A DNA stretch of 25,606 bases from an uncultured Asticcacaulis sp. (GCA_946482045.1 CAMLPZ010000022.1:1-25606); one strand, 5' to 3'; counted from the stretch's first letter, positions 7,273-15,077 are shown. Notes: generated from the letters alone by a model not told the origin. Numbers and translations: made by a program.

Positions 7273-8457
7273 ATGCCGCATCCCGCCAGCCCGTCCAGTT
7301 CCAAGCCGCCGCGCGCGCCGGAGCGTCCGTGGTTTTCGTCGGGCCCGACGTCGAAGCGCCCGGGCTGGAGCCCTCAGGCACTGGCGAATGCGCCGGTCGG
7401 ACGGTCGAATCGCTCCAAGGCGACGGTGGGGCGGCTGAACCAGGCGCTGGAACTGACGCGGTCGATCCTTCAGATCCCCGATGACTATCAGGTGCTGATG
7501 ACGCCCGGCTCAGACACCGGCGCCTTCGAAGCCGCCATGTGGAACCTTCTGGGACCGCGAAAGGTGCAATTGTTGAGCTATGAGAGCTTTGGCCAGTTAT
7601 GGGCCGATGACGCCGTCAACCACCTCAAGCTCGATGCCGAAGTGCTGTCAGCGGCCTATGGTCAGTTGCCCGACCTGACGAAGATCAGCCCGGAAGCCGA
7701 CATTGTCTTTCCGTGGAACGGCACGACGTCGGGCGTGCGCGTGCCGGATGCATCCTTTATCCCGGACAATCATCAAGGCCTGGTTCTGTGCGATGCGACC
7801 TCGGCCGCCTTCTGTATGGAACTGCCGTGGGCAAAGCTTGATGTCGCCACCTTCTCCTTCCAGAAGGCGCTGGGTGGCGAAGCCGGCATCGGTGTGCTGG
7901 TCCTGTCGCCCAAGGCCGTCGAGCGGCTAAACACCTTCGACAGCGGCCGGCCGATCCCGAAGGTGCTGCGCCTGAAGGCCAAGGGCAGCGCCGACATGAA
8001 GATCCTGGGCGGCGATGCCATCAACACCTTCTCCTTCCTGGTCATCGAGGACTATCTCGACGCCCTGCGCTGGGCCATCAATGAAGGCGGCCTCGAGGCG
8101 CTTATCCGCCGCTGCGACCGCAATGCCGAGGTGCTTGCGCGTTGGGTCGAGACGACGCCGTGGATCGACTTCGTCGCTGAAATAGCCGAGACGCGCTCGA
8201 CCACCTCGGTCTGCCTGAAGTTCGTAGCGCCCGAGATCGTCGCGCGCCCGGCCGAGGACCAAGCGAAGCTGGCGGCCAGGATCGGCGCCCTGCTTGAAGC
8301 GGAGGGCGTCGCCTATGACGTGGTCGGTTATCGCAATGCGCCGCCGGGCCTGCGCGTCTGGTGCGGCTGCACGGTCGAGGTCGACGACATCGAAGCCCTG
8401 ACGCCGTGGCTGGAGTGGGCCTATGCCGAGGCAATGGCGGCCTTGGTAACGGCGTAA
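7273..8457 (+). CDS. serC: Phosphoserine aminotransferase SerC (alphaproteobacterial type)
   Basis: SerC is the PLP enzyme that converts 3-phosphohydroxypyruvate plus glutamate to phosphoserine, and it also acts in the DXP-dependent PLP pathway. The 394-residue fold-type I protein has FSSGPTSKRPGW at the N-terminus, TPGSDTGAFEAAMWNLLG, LCDATSAAF with Asp174 placed to contact the PLP ring nitrogen, and the Schiff-base Lys198 in SFQKALGGE. This matches the longer alphaproteobacterial subfamily rather than the E. coli type. The ATG at 7273 has a strong GGAGG at 7261-7265. serA, which I would expect next in many relatives, is not downstream; purA follows after 138 bp. Confidence 0.95.
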   Translation: MPHPASPSSSKPPRAPERPWFSSGPTSKRPGWSPQALANAPVGRSNRSKATVGRLNQALELTRSILQIPDDYQVLMTPGSDTGAFEAAMWNLLGPRKVQLLSYESFGQLWADDAVNHLKLDAEVLSAAYGQLPDLTKISPEADIVFPWNGTTSGVRVPDASFIPDNHQGLVLCDATSAAFCMELPWAKLDVATFSFQKALGGEAGIGVLVLSPKAVERLNTFDSGRPIPKVLRLKAKGSADMKILGGDAINTFSFLVIEDYLDALRWAINEGGLEALIRRCDRNAEVLARWVETTPWIDFVAEIAETRSTTSVCLKFVAPEIVARPAEDQAKLAARIGALLEAEGVAYDVVGYRNAPPGLRVWCGCTVEVDDIEALTPWLEWAYAEAMAALVTA

Positions 8458-8510
8458 AGCCCAAAGGAAGCCGCGCGGTAATTTGTTTCACCTTGATGAC
8501 ACTTAAGGGG

Positions 8511-8538
8511 TTACAAGCCGCGATTCCTGCTCTATAGG
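8511..8538 (+). promoter_or_regulatory. Candidate sigma70-type promoter of purA
   Basis: TTACAA (8511-8516) and TATAGG (8533-8538) are separated by 16 bp in the serC-purA gap, placing a start site about 50 nt before the purA TTG. It is a pattern match by eye only. Confidence 0.35.
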
Positions 8539-8595
8539 GTGCCACCGTTTGTGGTCCGCGCCATTTGCGCCAGTGACCGAGTACGGAGAATTCTC

Positions 8596-9885
8596 TTGGC
8601 AAATGTGACCGTGATCGGCGCCCAATGGGGCGACGAAGGCAAGGGCAAGCTTGTTGACTGGCTGTCCAATCGCGCCGATGTCGTCGTGCGTTTCCAGGGC
8701 GGTCATAATGCCGGTCATACCTTGGTCGTCGATGGCAAGGTCTATAAGCTGAGCCTGCTGCCTTCGGGCGTGGTCCAGGGCAAGTTGTCGATCGTCGGCA
8801 ATGGCGTTGTCATCGATCCATGGGCGCTCTTCGACGAAATCGCCCGCGTGGAGGCGCAAGGTCTGAAGATCACGCCCGATCTGCTGGTCATCGCCGACAA
8901 TGCCTGCCTGATCCTGCCCATCCACTCGGAACTCGATATCGCGCGCGAAAACGCGGCGGGCGCCAGCAAGATCGGCACAACCGGCCGCGGCATCGGCCCG
9001 GCCTACGAAGACAAGGTCGGCCGCCGCGCCATCCGCGTCGCCGACCTGGAAGATCTCGATGCGCTGGAAGGCAAGATCGACCGTATGTTGACCCACCACA
9101 ACGCCCTGCGTAAGGGGCTGGGGCTGCCGGACGTCGATGTCGCTGCCCTGGTCGCGAAGCTGAAAGAAATGGCGCCGCGCCTGCTGCCCTTCATCAAGCC
9201 GGTCTGGTACGTGCTCGACAAGGCCAAGTCGGAAGGCAAGCGCATTCTGTTCGAAGGGGCGCAAGGCGCGCTGCTTGACATCGACCACGGCACCTATCCA
9301 TTTGTCACCTCGTCCAACACCGTGGCGGGTCAGGCGGCGGCCGGTTCCGGTATGGGCCCCAAGAGCGTGGGCTACGTGCTGGGCATCCTCAAAGCCTATA
9401 CGACGCGCGTCGGCTCCGGGCCCTTCCCGACCGAGCTGTTCGATGACATCGGCCAGGGCATCGCCACGCGCGGCCATGAGTTTGGCACCGTCACAGGCCG
9501 CGCCCGCCGCGTCGGCTGGCTGGACGCCGTGCTGGCGCGCCAGTCGATCGCCATCAACGGCATCGACGGCATCGCGCTGACCAAGCTCGACATCCTCGAC
9601 GGCATAGAGACGATCAAGGTCTGCGTCGGCTACAAGGTCGGCGACAAGGTGCTGGATTATCTGCCCGCCGGCTTCAAGGCGCAGCAAGGTATCGAGCCGG
9701 TTTACGAGGAGATGGAGGGCTGGAGCGAGAGCACGCAGGGCGCGCGCTCGTGGAAGGACCTGCCGGGCAATGCGGTGAAATATGTCCGCCGCATCGAGGA
9801 ACTGATCGGCGCGCCGGTCGCTCTGTTGTCGACGTCACCTGAGCGAGACGACACCATTCTCATGCGAGACCCGTTCCAAGACTGA
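8596..9885 (+). CDS. purA: Adenylosuccinate synthetase PurA (TTG start)
   Basis: PurA condenses IMP and aspartate with GTP to adenylosuccinate, the first committed AMP step. The 429-residue protein shows [15 protein letters not shown] with catalytic Asp13, GGHNAGHT with His41, [57 protein letters not shown] and the guanine-binding TKLDILDG. The start was set at TTG 8596 because GGAG lies 7 nt upstream (8585-8588) and the family N-terminus begins there; the ATG at 8539 would add 19 unrelated residues. The last 14 codons and the stop region are repeated 77 bp downstream. Confidence 0.96.
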   Translation: MANVTVIGAQWGDEGKGKLVDWLSNRADVVVRFQGGHNAGHTLVVDGKVYKLSLLPSGVVQGKLSIVGNGVVIDPWALFDEIARVEAQGLKITPDLLVIADNACLILPIHSELDIARENAAGASKIGTTGRGIGPAYEDKVGRRAIRVADLEDLDALEGKIDRMLTHHNALRKGLGLPDVDVAALVAKLKEMAPRLLPFIKPVWYVLDKAKSEGKRILFEGAQGALLDIDHGTYPFVTSSNTVAGQAAAGSGMGPKSVGYVLGILKAYTTRVGSGPFPTELFDDIGQGIATRGHEFGTVTGRARRVGWLDAVLARQSIAINGIDGIALTKLDILDGIETIKVCVGYKVGDKVLDYLPAGFKAQQGIEPVYEEMEGWSESTQGARSWKDLPGNAVKYVRRIEELIGAPVALLSTSPERDDTILMRDPFQD

Positions 9886-9973
9886 CGGTGGAGTGGTGGC
9901 GTCCGGAAAGCAAAGACTTGCGAGACGACACCATTCTCATGCGGGACCCATTCCAGGACTGGCGGCGGAGTGG
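9843..9973 (+). repeat. Imperfect 54-bp direct repeat of the purA 3' end
   Basis: Copy 1 (9843-9896) covers the last purA codons, the stop and 11 bases more. Copy 2 (9920-9973) lies after 23 bp of unrelated sequence. They match at 49 of 54 positions and all five differences are transitions. Three fall at third codon positions and leave Arg, Pro and Gln unchanged; the fourth turns the stop TGA into TGG. Copy 2 has no start codon of its own in that frame and is a gene-tail remnant. The remaining gap to the response regulator (9974-10120) holds a bulged dyad (CTTTGCA near 10002 with TGCAAAG at 10028). Confidence 0.85.
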
Positions 9974-10120
9974 CTTGCCTGTGTGCGTTGTAATGGGAAA
10001 CCTTTGCAACGCATGGATTTGACGGCGTGCAAAGCCGTTATTAACCACGCCTGATCACGCTATTTTTATCAAACTCTGCCATGCTGAACGATTGAAAGAG
10101 TCCAGTTGCCAGAGTCATCC

Positions 10121-10939
10121 ATGATTAATCTTGATCCCCGCTTGCAAGCCAAGCTGCGCAACAGCCTGAAGCGTGTCCTGATTATTGAGGGAAACCAGGC
10201 CTATGCCCGCATGCTGGCGGACATGCTGAGAGTGCTGGGCGCCGACAACATCGTTGTGGAAACGGACGACCGCCGTGCTCTGAACCTGTGCCGCAACCTC
10301 GACCCGCAATTGATTCTGACCGAATACCGCGCTCAGAGCGTTGACGGCATCGACTTCTGCAAATCCCTGCGCCGCAGCGACTTGAACTGCAAAGCCGTGC
10401 CGGTGATTATGCTCAAGGCGAACCTGACGCCGGCTGAACTGGGGGAAGCCAAGAATGCCGGCATCCACGAAATGCTGGCCAAGCCGTTCGCCTGGCAGGA
10501 TCTGACCAAGCGCCTGCAGAACGTCCTGTTCAAGCCGCGCGAATGGATCGCGGTGGAAACCTATGTTGGCCCCGACCGACGCAGCTTCAATGCCGGCGAG
10601 TACAAGGGCAAGAAGAAGCGCAAGAACGAAGGCGATCAGCGCATTGCCGTTGAGGAGGCCGTTCGCTTGCTGAAGGCTTCGCTCGAGGGCTTCGAGAGCG
10701 ACGCGCAGGGAACTTTGCAGACCATCATGACCCAGATGTCGGTCATTGTTCCGGCGTGCAAGGTCATTAAGGATCCGCGTTTTCTCAACGCTGTCTCGGC
10801 AGTCATCCAGGATATTCGCGCCAAGGCGGTGTCGAAGGAGTCCCTGGCGCCGCGCGTGGCGGAAATGATGGCCTGTCTTGGTCTGGGCGCACAGGCGGCG
10901 GTCGTGCCAGACCCCATGGCGGATGGTCAGGCGGCATAA
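10121..10939 (+). CDS. Response regulator with a degenerate receiver domain and helical C-terminal domain
   Basis: The N-terminal part (about residues 15-135) has the length and hydrophobic pattern of a CheY-like receiver (KRVLIIEGNQ, PQLILTEYR, VDGIDFCKSLR, VPVIMLKA, MLAKPFAW). Key residues are changed: the acidic pair is Glu23-Gly24, the phosphorylated Asp is Glu68, the Thr/Ser position is Lys99, and only Lys121 is kept. Phosphorylation of the usual kind is therefore unlikely. A GPDRRSFN motif and a Lys-rich linker lead to a roughly 100-residue helical domain of unknown function; it is not a recognised DNA-binding domain. An in-frame TTG at 10106 with GAAAGAG upstream is an alternative start; ATG 10121 is preferred by codon type only. 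Confidence 0.83.
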   Translation: MINLDPRLQAKLRNSLKRVLIIEGNQAYARMLADMLRVLGADNIVVETDDRRALNLCRNLDPQLILTEYRAQSVDGIDFCKSLRRSDLNCKAVPVIMLKANLTPAELGEAKNAGIHEMLAKPFAWQDLTKRLQNVLFKPREWIAVETYVGPDRRSFNAGEYKGKKKRKNEGDQRIAVEEAVRLLKASLEGFESDAQGTLQTIMTQMSVIVPACKVIKDPRFLNAVSAVIQDIRAKAVSKESLAPRVAEMMACLGLGAQAAVVPDPMADGQAA

Positions 10940-10970
10940 AAGAGCCGGCCCACCAGGGACCGGCTCTTTT
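10938..10970 (+). terminator. Bidirectional rho-independent terminator between the response regulator and rpoH
   Basis: AAAAGAGCCGG (10938-10948) and CCGGCTCTTTT (10960-10970) form a perfect 11-bp stem with A- and T-runs at both ends. It overlaps the stop codon of the plus-strand regulator and lies 20 bp after the rpoH stop on the other strand, so it can serve both converging genes. Confidence 0.92.
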
Positions 10971-10990
10971 GTCATCCAATTTGCGCTGTA

Positions 10991-11902
10991 TCAGGCCGGG
11001 GTCATCGCCGCATTGGCATTGACCATCGCCTTCTGCAGCTTCTCGAAGGCGCGGACCTCGATCTGACGGACGCGTTCACGCGACACGCCAAAGCGCTCGG
11101 CCAGGTCTTCCAGGGTCGTCGGATTGTCCTTCAGGCGACGCTCAGTCAGGATTTCGCGCTCACGGGCGTTCAACTCGCCCATGGCCGCCTGCAGCAGTTC
11201 CATGCGGATATCATGCTCTTCGGCGTCGGCCAGCACGGTTTCCTGAGACTGCTGCTTGTCGTCGACCAGCCAGTCCTGCCATTCCGCTTCGCCCTCTGAT
11301 GCGCGTAGCGGCGCGTTCAGCGACGAGTCGGGCGACGACATACGGCGGTTCATATTGACGACGTCCTGTTCGGACACGCCCAGCTTGGTGGCGATCTGCT
11401 CGACCTGGTCGTGGCGCAGGTCGCCTTCTTCCAGGGCCGAAATTTCAGACTTCACCTTGCGCAGGTTGAAGAACAGCTTCTTTTGCGCGGCGGTCGTGCC
11501 CATCTTGACCAGCGACCAGGACCGCAGGACGTATTCCTGGATCGAGGCCTTGATCCACCACATGGCATAGGTCGCCAGGCGGAAGCCGCGGTCCGGATCG
11601 AACTTCTTGACCGCTTGCATCAGGCCGACATTGCCTTCTGATATCACTTCGCCGACCGGCAGGCCATAGCCGCGATAACCCATGGCGATCTTGGCGACCA
11701 GACGCAGGTGAGACGTCACCAGCCTGTGCGCGGCCTTGGGGTCCTGATGTTCCTGCCAGCGTTTGGCCAGCATGAATTCCTCGTCCTTGGCGAGCATGGG
11801 AAACTTGCGGATTTCCGACAGATAGCGGTTCAGGCCGCCGTCCGGCGACGGGGCCGGCATGGCCGAAGACGAAAGGTTGCTTACAGCTAAAGAAGTGCTC
11901 AT
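10991..11902 (-). CDS. rpoH: Heat-shock RNA polymerase sigma factor RpoH (sigma-32)
   Basis: A 303-residue sigma-70-family factor. Region 1.2 gives LNRYLSEIRKFPMLAKDEE. Region 2 gives SHLRLVAKIAMGYRGYGLP, EGNVGLMQAVKKFDP and the -10-binding RLATYAMWWIKASIQEY. The RpoH box QKKLFFNLRKVK follows, and region 4 has LTERRLKDNPTTLEDLAERF with the VSRERVRQIE helix-turn-helix. The RpoH box separates it from RpoD and the stationary-phase factors. The start at 11902 fits the known Caulobacter N-terminus best. In-frame ATGs at 11977 (GAAGG 9 nt before) and 12043 would add 25 or 47 residues of no recognisable domain. It lies downstream of rluD, an arrangement I associate with alphaproteobacteria. Confidence 0.95.
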   Translation of the reverse strand: MSTSLAVSNLSSSAMPAPSPDGGLNRYLSEIRKFPMLAKDEEFMLAKRWQEHQDPKAAHRLVTSHLRLVAKIAMGYRGYGLPVGEVISEGNVGLMQAVKKFDPDRGFRLATYAMWWIKASIQEYVLRSWSLVKMGTTAAQKKLFFNLRKVKSEISALEEGDLRHDQVEQIATKLGVSEQDVVNMNRRMSSPDSSLNAPLRASEGEAEWQDWLVDDKQQSQETVLADAEEHDIRMELLQAAMGELNAREREILTERRLKDNPTTLEDLAERFGVSRERVRQIEVRAFEKLQKAMVNANAAMTPA

Positions 11903-12084
11903 CTGCGTTTCGCTTTCTTGTCGGGATTCCGCTTCGCCCTGCCCGGGGCGATCGGAAAAAGGAGACGTGTCGGTCATGAGCAGGTGCCTTCGACTGCGAG
12001 GGGGAGCGCAGGAGGCGACCATGCTCATGGCCGGCAACAGCACTCGATGTGGGTACGCGTTTCAAAAATAAAAGAGGGATAAAC

Positions 12085-12114
12085 GCGGATTTTGTGCGAA
12101 TCCGCATTTTTTTT
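12085..12114 (+). terminator. Hairpin plus T8 on the strand opposite the rpoH leader
   Basis: GCGGATT (12085-12091) and AATCCGC (12099-12105) form a 7-bp stem followed on the plus strand by A and eight Ts (12106-12114). This is a textbook plus-strand terminator shape, but no plus-strand gene lies upstream; rpoH runs the other way. It may end antisense transcripts. On the minus strand the same dyad would be a structure in the long rpoH leader. Confidence 0.5.
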
Positions 12115-12236
12115 GCGAAGTCGCATGAAATGCGGTTCGTCCGTAAGGGCGCCTATTGTGCCTGTTACGCATAAAGCCTTGCAACAGACGCGGGATCACA
12201 GTTAAGTGAGTGCGGCGCACAATAATGTCGGCGAAA

Positions 12237-12260
12237 GCGGGCGGCTTTGGCATTGCCCGT
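12237..12260 (-). terminator. Weak terminator-like hairpin after rluD
   Basis: On the minus strand CGGGC (12255-12259) and GCCCG (12238-12242) can pair around a 12-nt loop, followed by CTTTC. It is only 8 bp past the rluD stop. The stem is short and the tail poor, so it may not stop transcription. Confidence 0.3.
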
Positions 12261-12267
12261 TTATATC

Positions 12268-13278
12268 TCAGAAGTCTGTCCGCAATATGTCGACAAGCGT
12301 CTGCATGTCCTCCGGCAAGGCGGCCTTGAATTTCAACTTCTCACCGGTAACGGGATGCACGAAACCCAGGACGGCGGCGTGCAGGGCCTGGCGGTCGAAG
12401 CCGATGTCGGTGAGCAGGGCCTGGATGTCGCGTGAAGGCGCGCCTGAGCCATAGACGGGGTCGCCCAGGCAAGGGCAGCCGATATGCGCCATGTGGACGC
12501 GGATCTGGTGCGTACGACCGGTTTCCAGGCGGCACCTGATCAGCGAAGCTACAGGTTTGCCGTGGCCGTAGATCTCTTGAACTTCATAGTGTGTGACGGC
12601 TTCGCGGCCACCACCACCGCGTAGGACGGCCATCTTCTTGCGGTCGCCATTCGACCGGCCGATGCGCGTTGTGATCGTGTCTTCGACTTTCCGCGGCGTG
12701 CCGCGGACAACGGTACGGTATTCGCGGTCGATATCATGCTTGGCGAATAGGGCCGACAGGCCGCGATGCGCGGCGTCCGACTTGGCGGCGACCATGACAC
12801 CCGACGTATCCTTGTCGAGCCGGTGGACGATACCGGGGCGCAGCACGCCGCCGATACCGGCCAGGCTATCGCCGCAGTGATGGAGCAGGGCATTGACCAG
12901 GGTGCCATCGGGTATGCCGGCGCCCGGGTGGACCGACATGCCGGCGGCCTTGTTGATGACGATAAGGTGCGCATCCTCATAGAGGATATCGAGTGGGATG
13001 TCCTGCGCCACAGGTACGGCGTCGATGGGGGCGGGGACGAAGAGGTTATAGATGCCTGGCTTGGTCTTATGCTTGCCGTCGGCGACGACCGCGTCGCCAA
13101 AGCTCAGCCGGCCTTCGGCGATCAGGGCCTGGAGCCGCGCGCGCGACAGTTCTGGAAAGTGCGCGGTCAGGACGCGGTCCAGCCGGTCGCCGGCCTCATC
13201 CGCCGCCACTTCGGCGGTCAACCATTCGCCGTTGCCTTCGGCGTCGTCGATATCGATATCGTCTTCGGGTTCATGCAT
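12268..13278 (-). CDS. rluD: RluD-type 23S rRNA pseudouridine synthase
   Basis: A 336-residue enzyme of the RluA/RluD family that isomerises uridines in 23S rRNA (helix 69 for RluD proper). An acidic N-terminal segment precedes an S4 RNA-binding domain (GDRLDRVLTAHFPELSRARL, about 30-49, through GKHKTKPG). The catalytic domain follows, with VHRLDKDTSGVMVAAKS carrying the nucleophile Asp155, then REYRTVV, LETGRTHQIRVHMAHIG and a VHPVTGEKLKF end. RluD is preferred over RluA/RluC because of the S4 domain and length, but which uridine is modified is inference. The ATG at 13278 has an AGG-type ribosome site; the open frame 5' of it lacks family sequence. It lies upstream of rpoH. Confidence 0.9.
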   Translation of the reverse strand: MHEPEDDIDIDDAEGNGEWLTAEVAADEAGDRLDRVLTAHFPELSRARLQALIAEGRLSFGDAVVADGKHKTKPGIYNLFVPAPIDAVPVAQDIPLDILYEDAHLIVINKAAGMSVHPGAGIPDGTLVNALLHHCGDSLAGIGGVLRPGIVHRLDKDTSGVMVAAKSDAAHRGLSALFAKHDIDREYRTVVRGTPRKVEDTITTRIGRSNGDRKKMAVLRGGGGREAVTHYEVQEIYGHGKPVASLIRCRLETGRTHQIRVHMAHIGCPCLGDPVYGSGAPSRDIQALLTDIGFDRQALHAAVLGFVHPVTGEKLKFKAALPEDMQTLVDILRTDF

Positions 13279-13354
13279 CGCTGCCTGATAAGCAATAAAG
13301 CGATGAAAGCCAAGGCTAACAACTCGCAACCGATAAGTTCGCCGGAGACAACGT

Positions 13355-13398
13355 GCAGCCTGACAGGAGCAAAGCGGCGGCAAGGCCTGTCAGGCTGC
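13355..13398 (-). repeat. Perfect 13-bp inverted repeat between exbD1 and rluD
   Basis: GCAGCCTGACAGG (13355-13367) and CCTGTCAGGCTGC (13386-13398) pair perfectly around an 18-nt loop, 10 bp past the exbD1 stop and about 77 bp before the rluD start. There is no T-tract on either strand, so it is not a standard intrinsic terminator. Each arm contains the self-complementary CCTG-N-CAGG element, so it could also be two operator half sites. An mRNA-stabilising or processing hairpin is possible. Confidence 0.7.
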
Positions 13399-13407
13399 GC
13401 GAGAGCA

Positions 13408-13836
13408 TTACTCTGTATCCTCATTGATCAGGGCGACGCGGGTATAGCCCGATTGCTTAAGTGAATTCAGAACGCTGAGGAAGTCCTGATACGCGATATC
13501 TGCTCCGCCACGAACCAGAACGCGTTCGCTGTGCGGGGCCTGTGAGCGCAGGGCGGCGCGCAGATCGGCGTCCATCCGGGCGAGGGACGTCTTTTGACCG
13601 GCGATATAGAGCTCATCCGGCCCCATGACGGAGATGAAAACCGGGTCCTTGCCGGCCTGGCCGCCGTCCGCGCGCGGCATATCGATCTTGATCGCGGTCG
13701 TAGCCGTTGGGATCGACACCATGAAGATGATCAAGAGCACCAGCATGATATCGACGAACGGCGTGACATTGATCTCCGAGTTTTGCGTGACGGTATATCG
13801 GCTTACGCCGCCACTTCCACTGAGCCTTGCGCCCAT
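13408..13836 (-). CDS. exbD: ExbD/TolR-family biopolymer transporter, copy 1
   Basis: A 142-residue inner-membrane protein with a short cytoplasmic N-terminus (YTVTQNSEINVTPFVD), one transmembrane segment (about 27-47, VDIMLVLLIIFMVSIP) and a periplasmic domain ending in SGYTRVALINEDTE. Asp29 at the membrane entrance is the conserved proton-path residue of ExbD/TolR. ExbD works with ExbB to energise TonB, but no exbB or tonB is in the window. It is the paralog of the protein at 16332-16766: N-terminus, membrane helix and C-terminus are near-identical in pattern, while its linker is shorter. GGAAAGG upstream provides a ribosome site. A stem-loop 28-46 nt upstream of the start is shared with copy 2. 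Confidence 0.93.
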   Translation of the reverse strand: MGARLSGSGGVSRYTVTQNSEINVTPFVDIMLVLLIIFMVSIPTATTAIKIDMPRADGGQAGKDPVFISVMGPDELYIAGQKTSLARMDADLRAALRSQAPHSERVLVRGGADIAYQDFLSVLNSLKQSGYTRVALINEDTE

Positions 13837-13863
13837 TGGGTGTTTCCTTTCCTGATAAAGGGC

Positions 13864-13882
13864 TGCCGCGTCGGGTGCGGCA
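13864..13882 (-). promoter_or_regulatory. Conserved leader stem-loop upstream of exbD copy 1
   Basis: TGCCGC (13864-13869) pairs with GCGGCA (13877-13882) around the loop GTCGGGT; in the minus-strand RNA the loop reads ACCCGAC. It ends 27 nt before the exbD ATG. The second exbD has the same loop, stem length and distance, with a different stem sequence that still pairs. Confidence 0.65.
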
Positions 13883-13934
13883 AAGGCAGCATGACACCGT
13901 TATTAGCTTTGCGCAATTGAGCGCACTAAATCTA

Positions 13935-13973
13935 TTGACATGGGCGTCAAAAGTGATATCACTTTGATATAAT
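13935..13973 (+). promoter_or_regulatory. Promoter with 16-bp palindromic operator of the SPFH/RHH operon
   Basis: TTGACA (13935-13940) is a consensus -35 box, with TATCAC at 13957-13962 as a possible -10 (16-bp spacing). AAAGTGATATCACTTT (13950-13965) is a perfect palindrome over that -10 box. TGATAT recurs 11 bp on (13954 and 13965), running into an extended -10-like TGATATAAT (13965-13973). A repressor on the palindrome would block transcription; the ribbon-helix-helix protein of the same operon is the obvious candidate (inference). Confidence 0.6.
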
Positions 13974-13987
13974 TTCCGGAGGGCAAA

Positions 13988-14182
13988 ATGACTGAAGATG
14001 GCAAGCCGTTGAGCGCTTTGGTGGCGCAGGGCTGGGAGATCGTCAACTATTCCAGCTCAAGCGACACGAGCGGATACATTACGCAGAACATCCTGCTCCG
14101 CCGGCAGAAACAGCACCGCATTTTGAGCATCCGCCCCAAGATGATGGGGCAGGGCTATGTGGTAAAGGAAATGGACGTTTAA
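13988..14182 (+). CDS. Small conserved-type protein (DUF4177-like GWEIV motif)
   Basis: A 64-residue cytoplasmic protein without signal or membrane segment. The LVAQGWEIVNY motif followed by a Ser/Thr-rich turn and NILLRRQKQHRIL resembles the DUF4177 type of very small beta-rich proteins (GWELV ... LLRR); this link is by eye and uncertain. A strong ribosome site CGGAGGG lies at 13977-13983. It is first in an operon: the SPFH gene begins 1 bp after its stop. The promoter directly upstream holds a 16-bp palindrome. Function unknown; being co-translated with the SPFH protein suggests a partner or a modulator. Confidence 0.75.
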   Translation: MTEDGKPLSALVAQGWEIVNYSSSSDTSGYITQNILLRRQKQHRILSIRPKMMGQGYVVKEMDV

Positions 14183-14183
14183 G

Positions 14184-15077
14184 ATGAGCGATGTTGCAAT
14201 GAACGATAAAACCATCAACCGGACGCTGGAGACCGGGGGCGTCGGAAGTAGCGGCGGCTTCTGGCTGCTGATATTCCTTATGGCCACTGTGATGGCCGTC
14301 GCGGCGCCATTCCTGCTGGGTAAGCCAGGCGTGCTGATTACCATCCCGATGGCTATTTTTGCCCTGCTGGTGGCGTGTGGTTTCTACGCTATTCAGCCCA
14401 ATCAGGCCGTCGCCGTCATTCTGTTTGGCAATTACAAGGGAACGGACCGGACGACTGGCCTGCGGTGGGTGCCGTTCTGGTATGAGCGCAAAAAGGTCTC
14501 CCTGCGCGTCCGCAATGTCACTAGCGAAGCCCTGAAGGTCAACGACCAACGCGGCAACCCGATCGAAATCGCCGCCAACGTCGTCTGGCGCGTCCAGGAC
14601 ACGGCGCGCGCCCTGTTCGATGTCGATGACTACGCTGCCTTCATCAATATCCAGATCGAGACGGCGCTGCGCGAAACGGCGCGGCAATACGCCTATGATC
14701 ACGGTAACGAGGGCGAGCCAACCTTGCGCGATGACGCCGAAATCGTCGGCGAGCGTCTTAAGCGCGATTTGCAGGCCCGGGCCGACGTGGCCGGCATTGC
14801 CATCGATGAAACCCATTTGATGCACCTGGCCTATGCACCGGAAATTGCCGGCTCGATGCTGAAACGGCAACAGGCCGAAGCCGTCATCGCCGCCCGCCAG
14901 AAGATCGTCGCCGGTGCGGTCGGTATGGTCGAGCAGGCCCTGGAGCAGCTATCGAGCCGCGGCGTTGTCGATCTCGATGAAGAGCGTAAGGCCGCCATGG
15001 TGTCGAACCTGCTGGTCGTGCTGTGCGCCGACCGCGAGGCTCAGCCGGTCGTCAACACCGGCACGCTGTACGGCTAA
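14184..15077 (+). CDS. SPFH/Band 7 domain membrane protein
   Basis: A 297-residue protein with two hydrophobic segments near the N-terminus (about 25-47 and 50-70, a likely hairpin or two-pass anchor). The SPFH fold follows: [62 protein letters not shown] and [13 protein letters not shown]. The C-terminal part ([21 protein letters not shown]) is the Ala/Glu-rich helix through which SPFH proteins oligomerise. Members (HflK/C, flotillin, stomatin) form membrane scaffolds and often control proteases; the client here is unknown. The start is 1 bp after the previous stop, with AAAGGA at 14164-14169 somewhat distant; Met6 is an alternative. The stop overlaps the next ATG. Confidence 0.88.
   Translation: MSDVAMNDKTINRTLETGGVGSSGGFWLLIFLMATVMAVAAPFLLGKPGVLITIPMAIFALLVACGFYAIQPNQAVAVILFGNYKGTDRTTGLRWVPFWYERKKVSLRVRNVTSEALKVNDQRGNPIEIAANVVWRVQDTARALFDVDDYAAFINIQIETALRETARQYAYDHGNEGEPTLRDDAEIVGERLKRDLQARADVAGIAIDETHLMHLAYAPEIAGSMLKRQQAEAVIAARQKIVAGAVGMVEQALEQLSSRGVVDLDEERKAAMVSNLLVVLCADREAQPVVNTGTLYG

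Noticed and set aside
8503..9687. Nearly 400-codon minus-strand open frame opposite purA.
   Set aside because: It is the mirror of a fully recognisable purA, with no domain, no ribosome site and no conserved motif.
11903..12043. Longer RpoH starting at 12043 or 11977.
   Set aside because: The added residues match no sigma domain, and the shorter form fits the Caulobacter RpoH N-terminus. The 11977 start stays possible because of GAAGG upstream.
13965..13973. TATAAT at 13968 as the -10 of the SPFH operon together with TTGACA at 13935.
   Set aside because: The spacing is 27 bp, too long, and a start about 7 nt downstream would cut into the ribosome site. TATCAC at 13957 gives a better 16-bp spacing.
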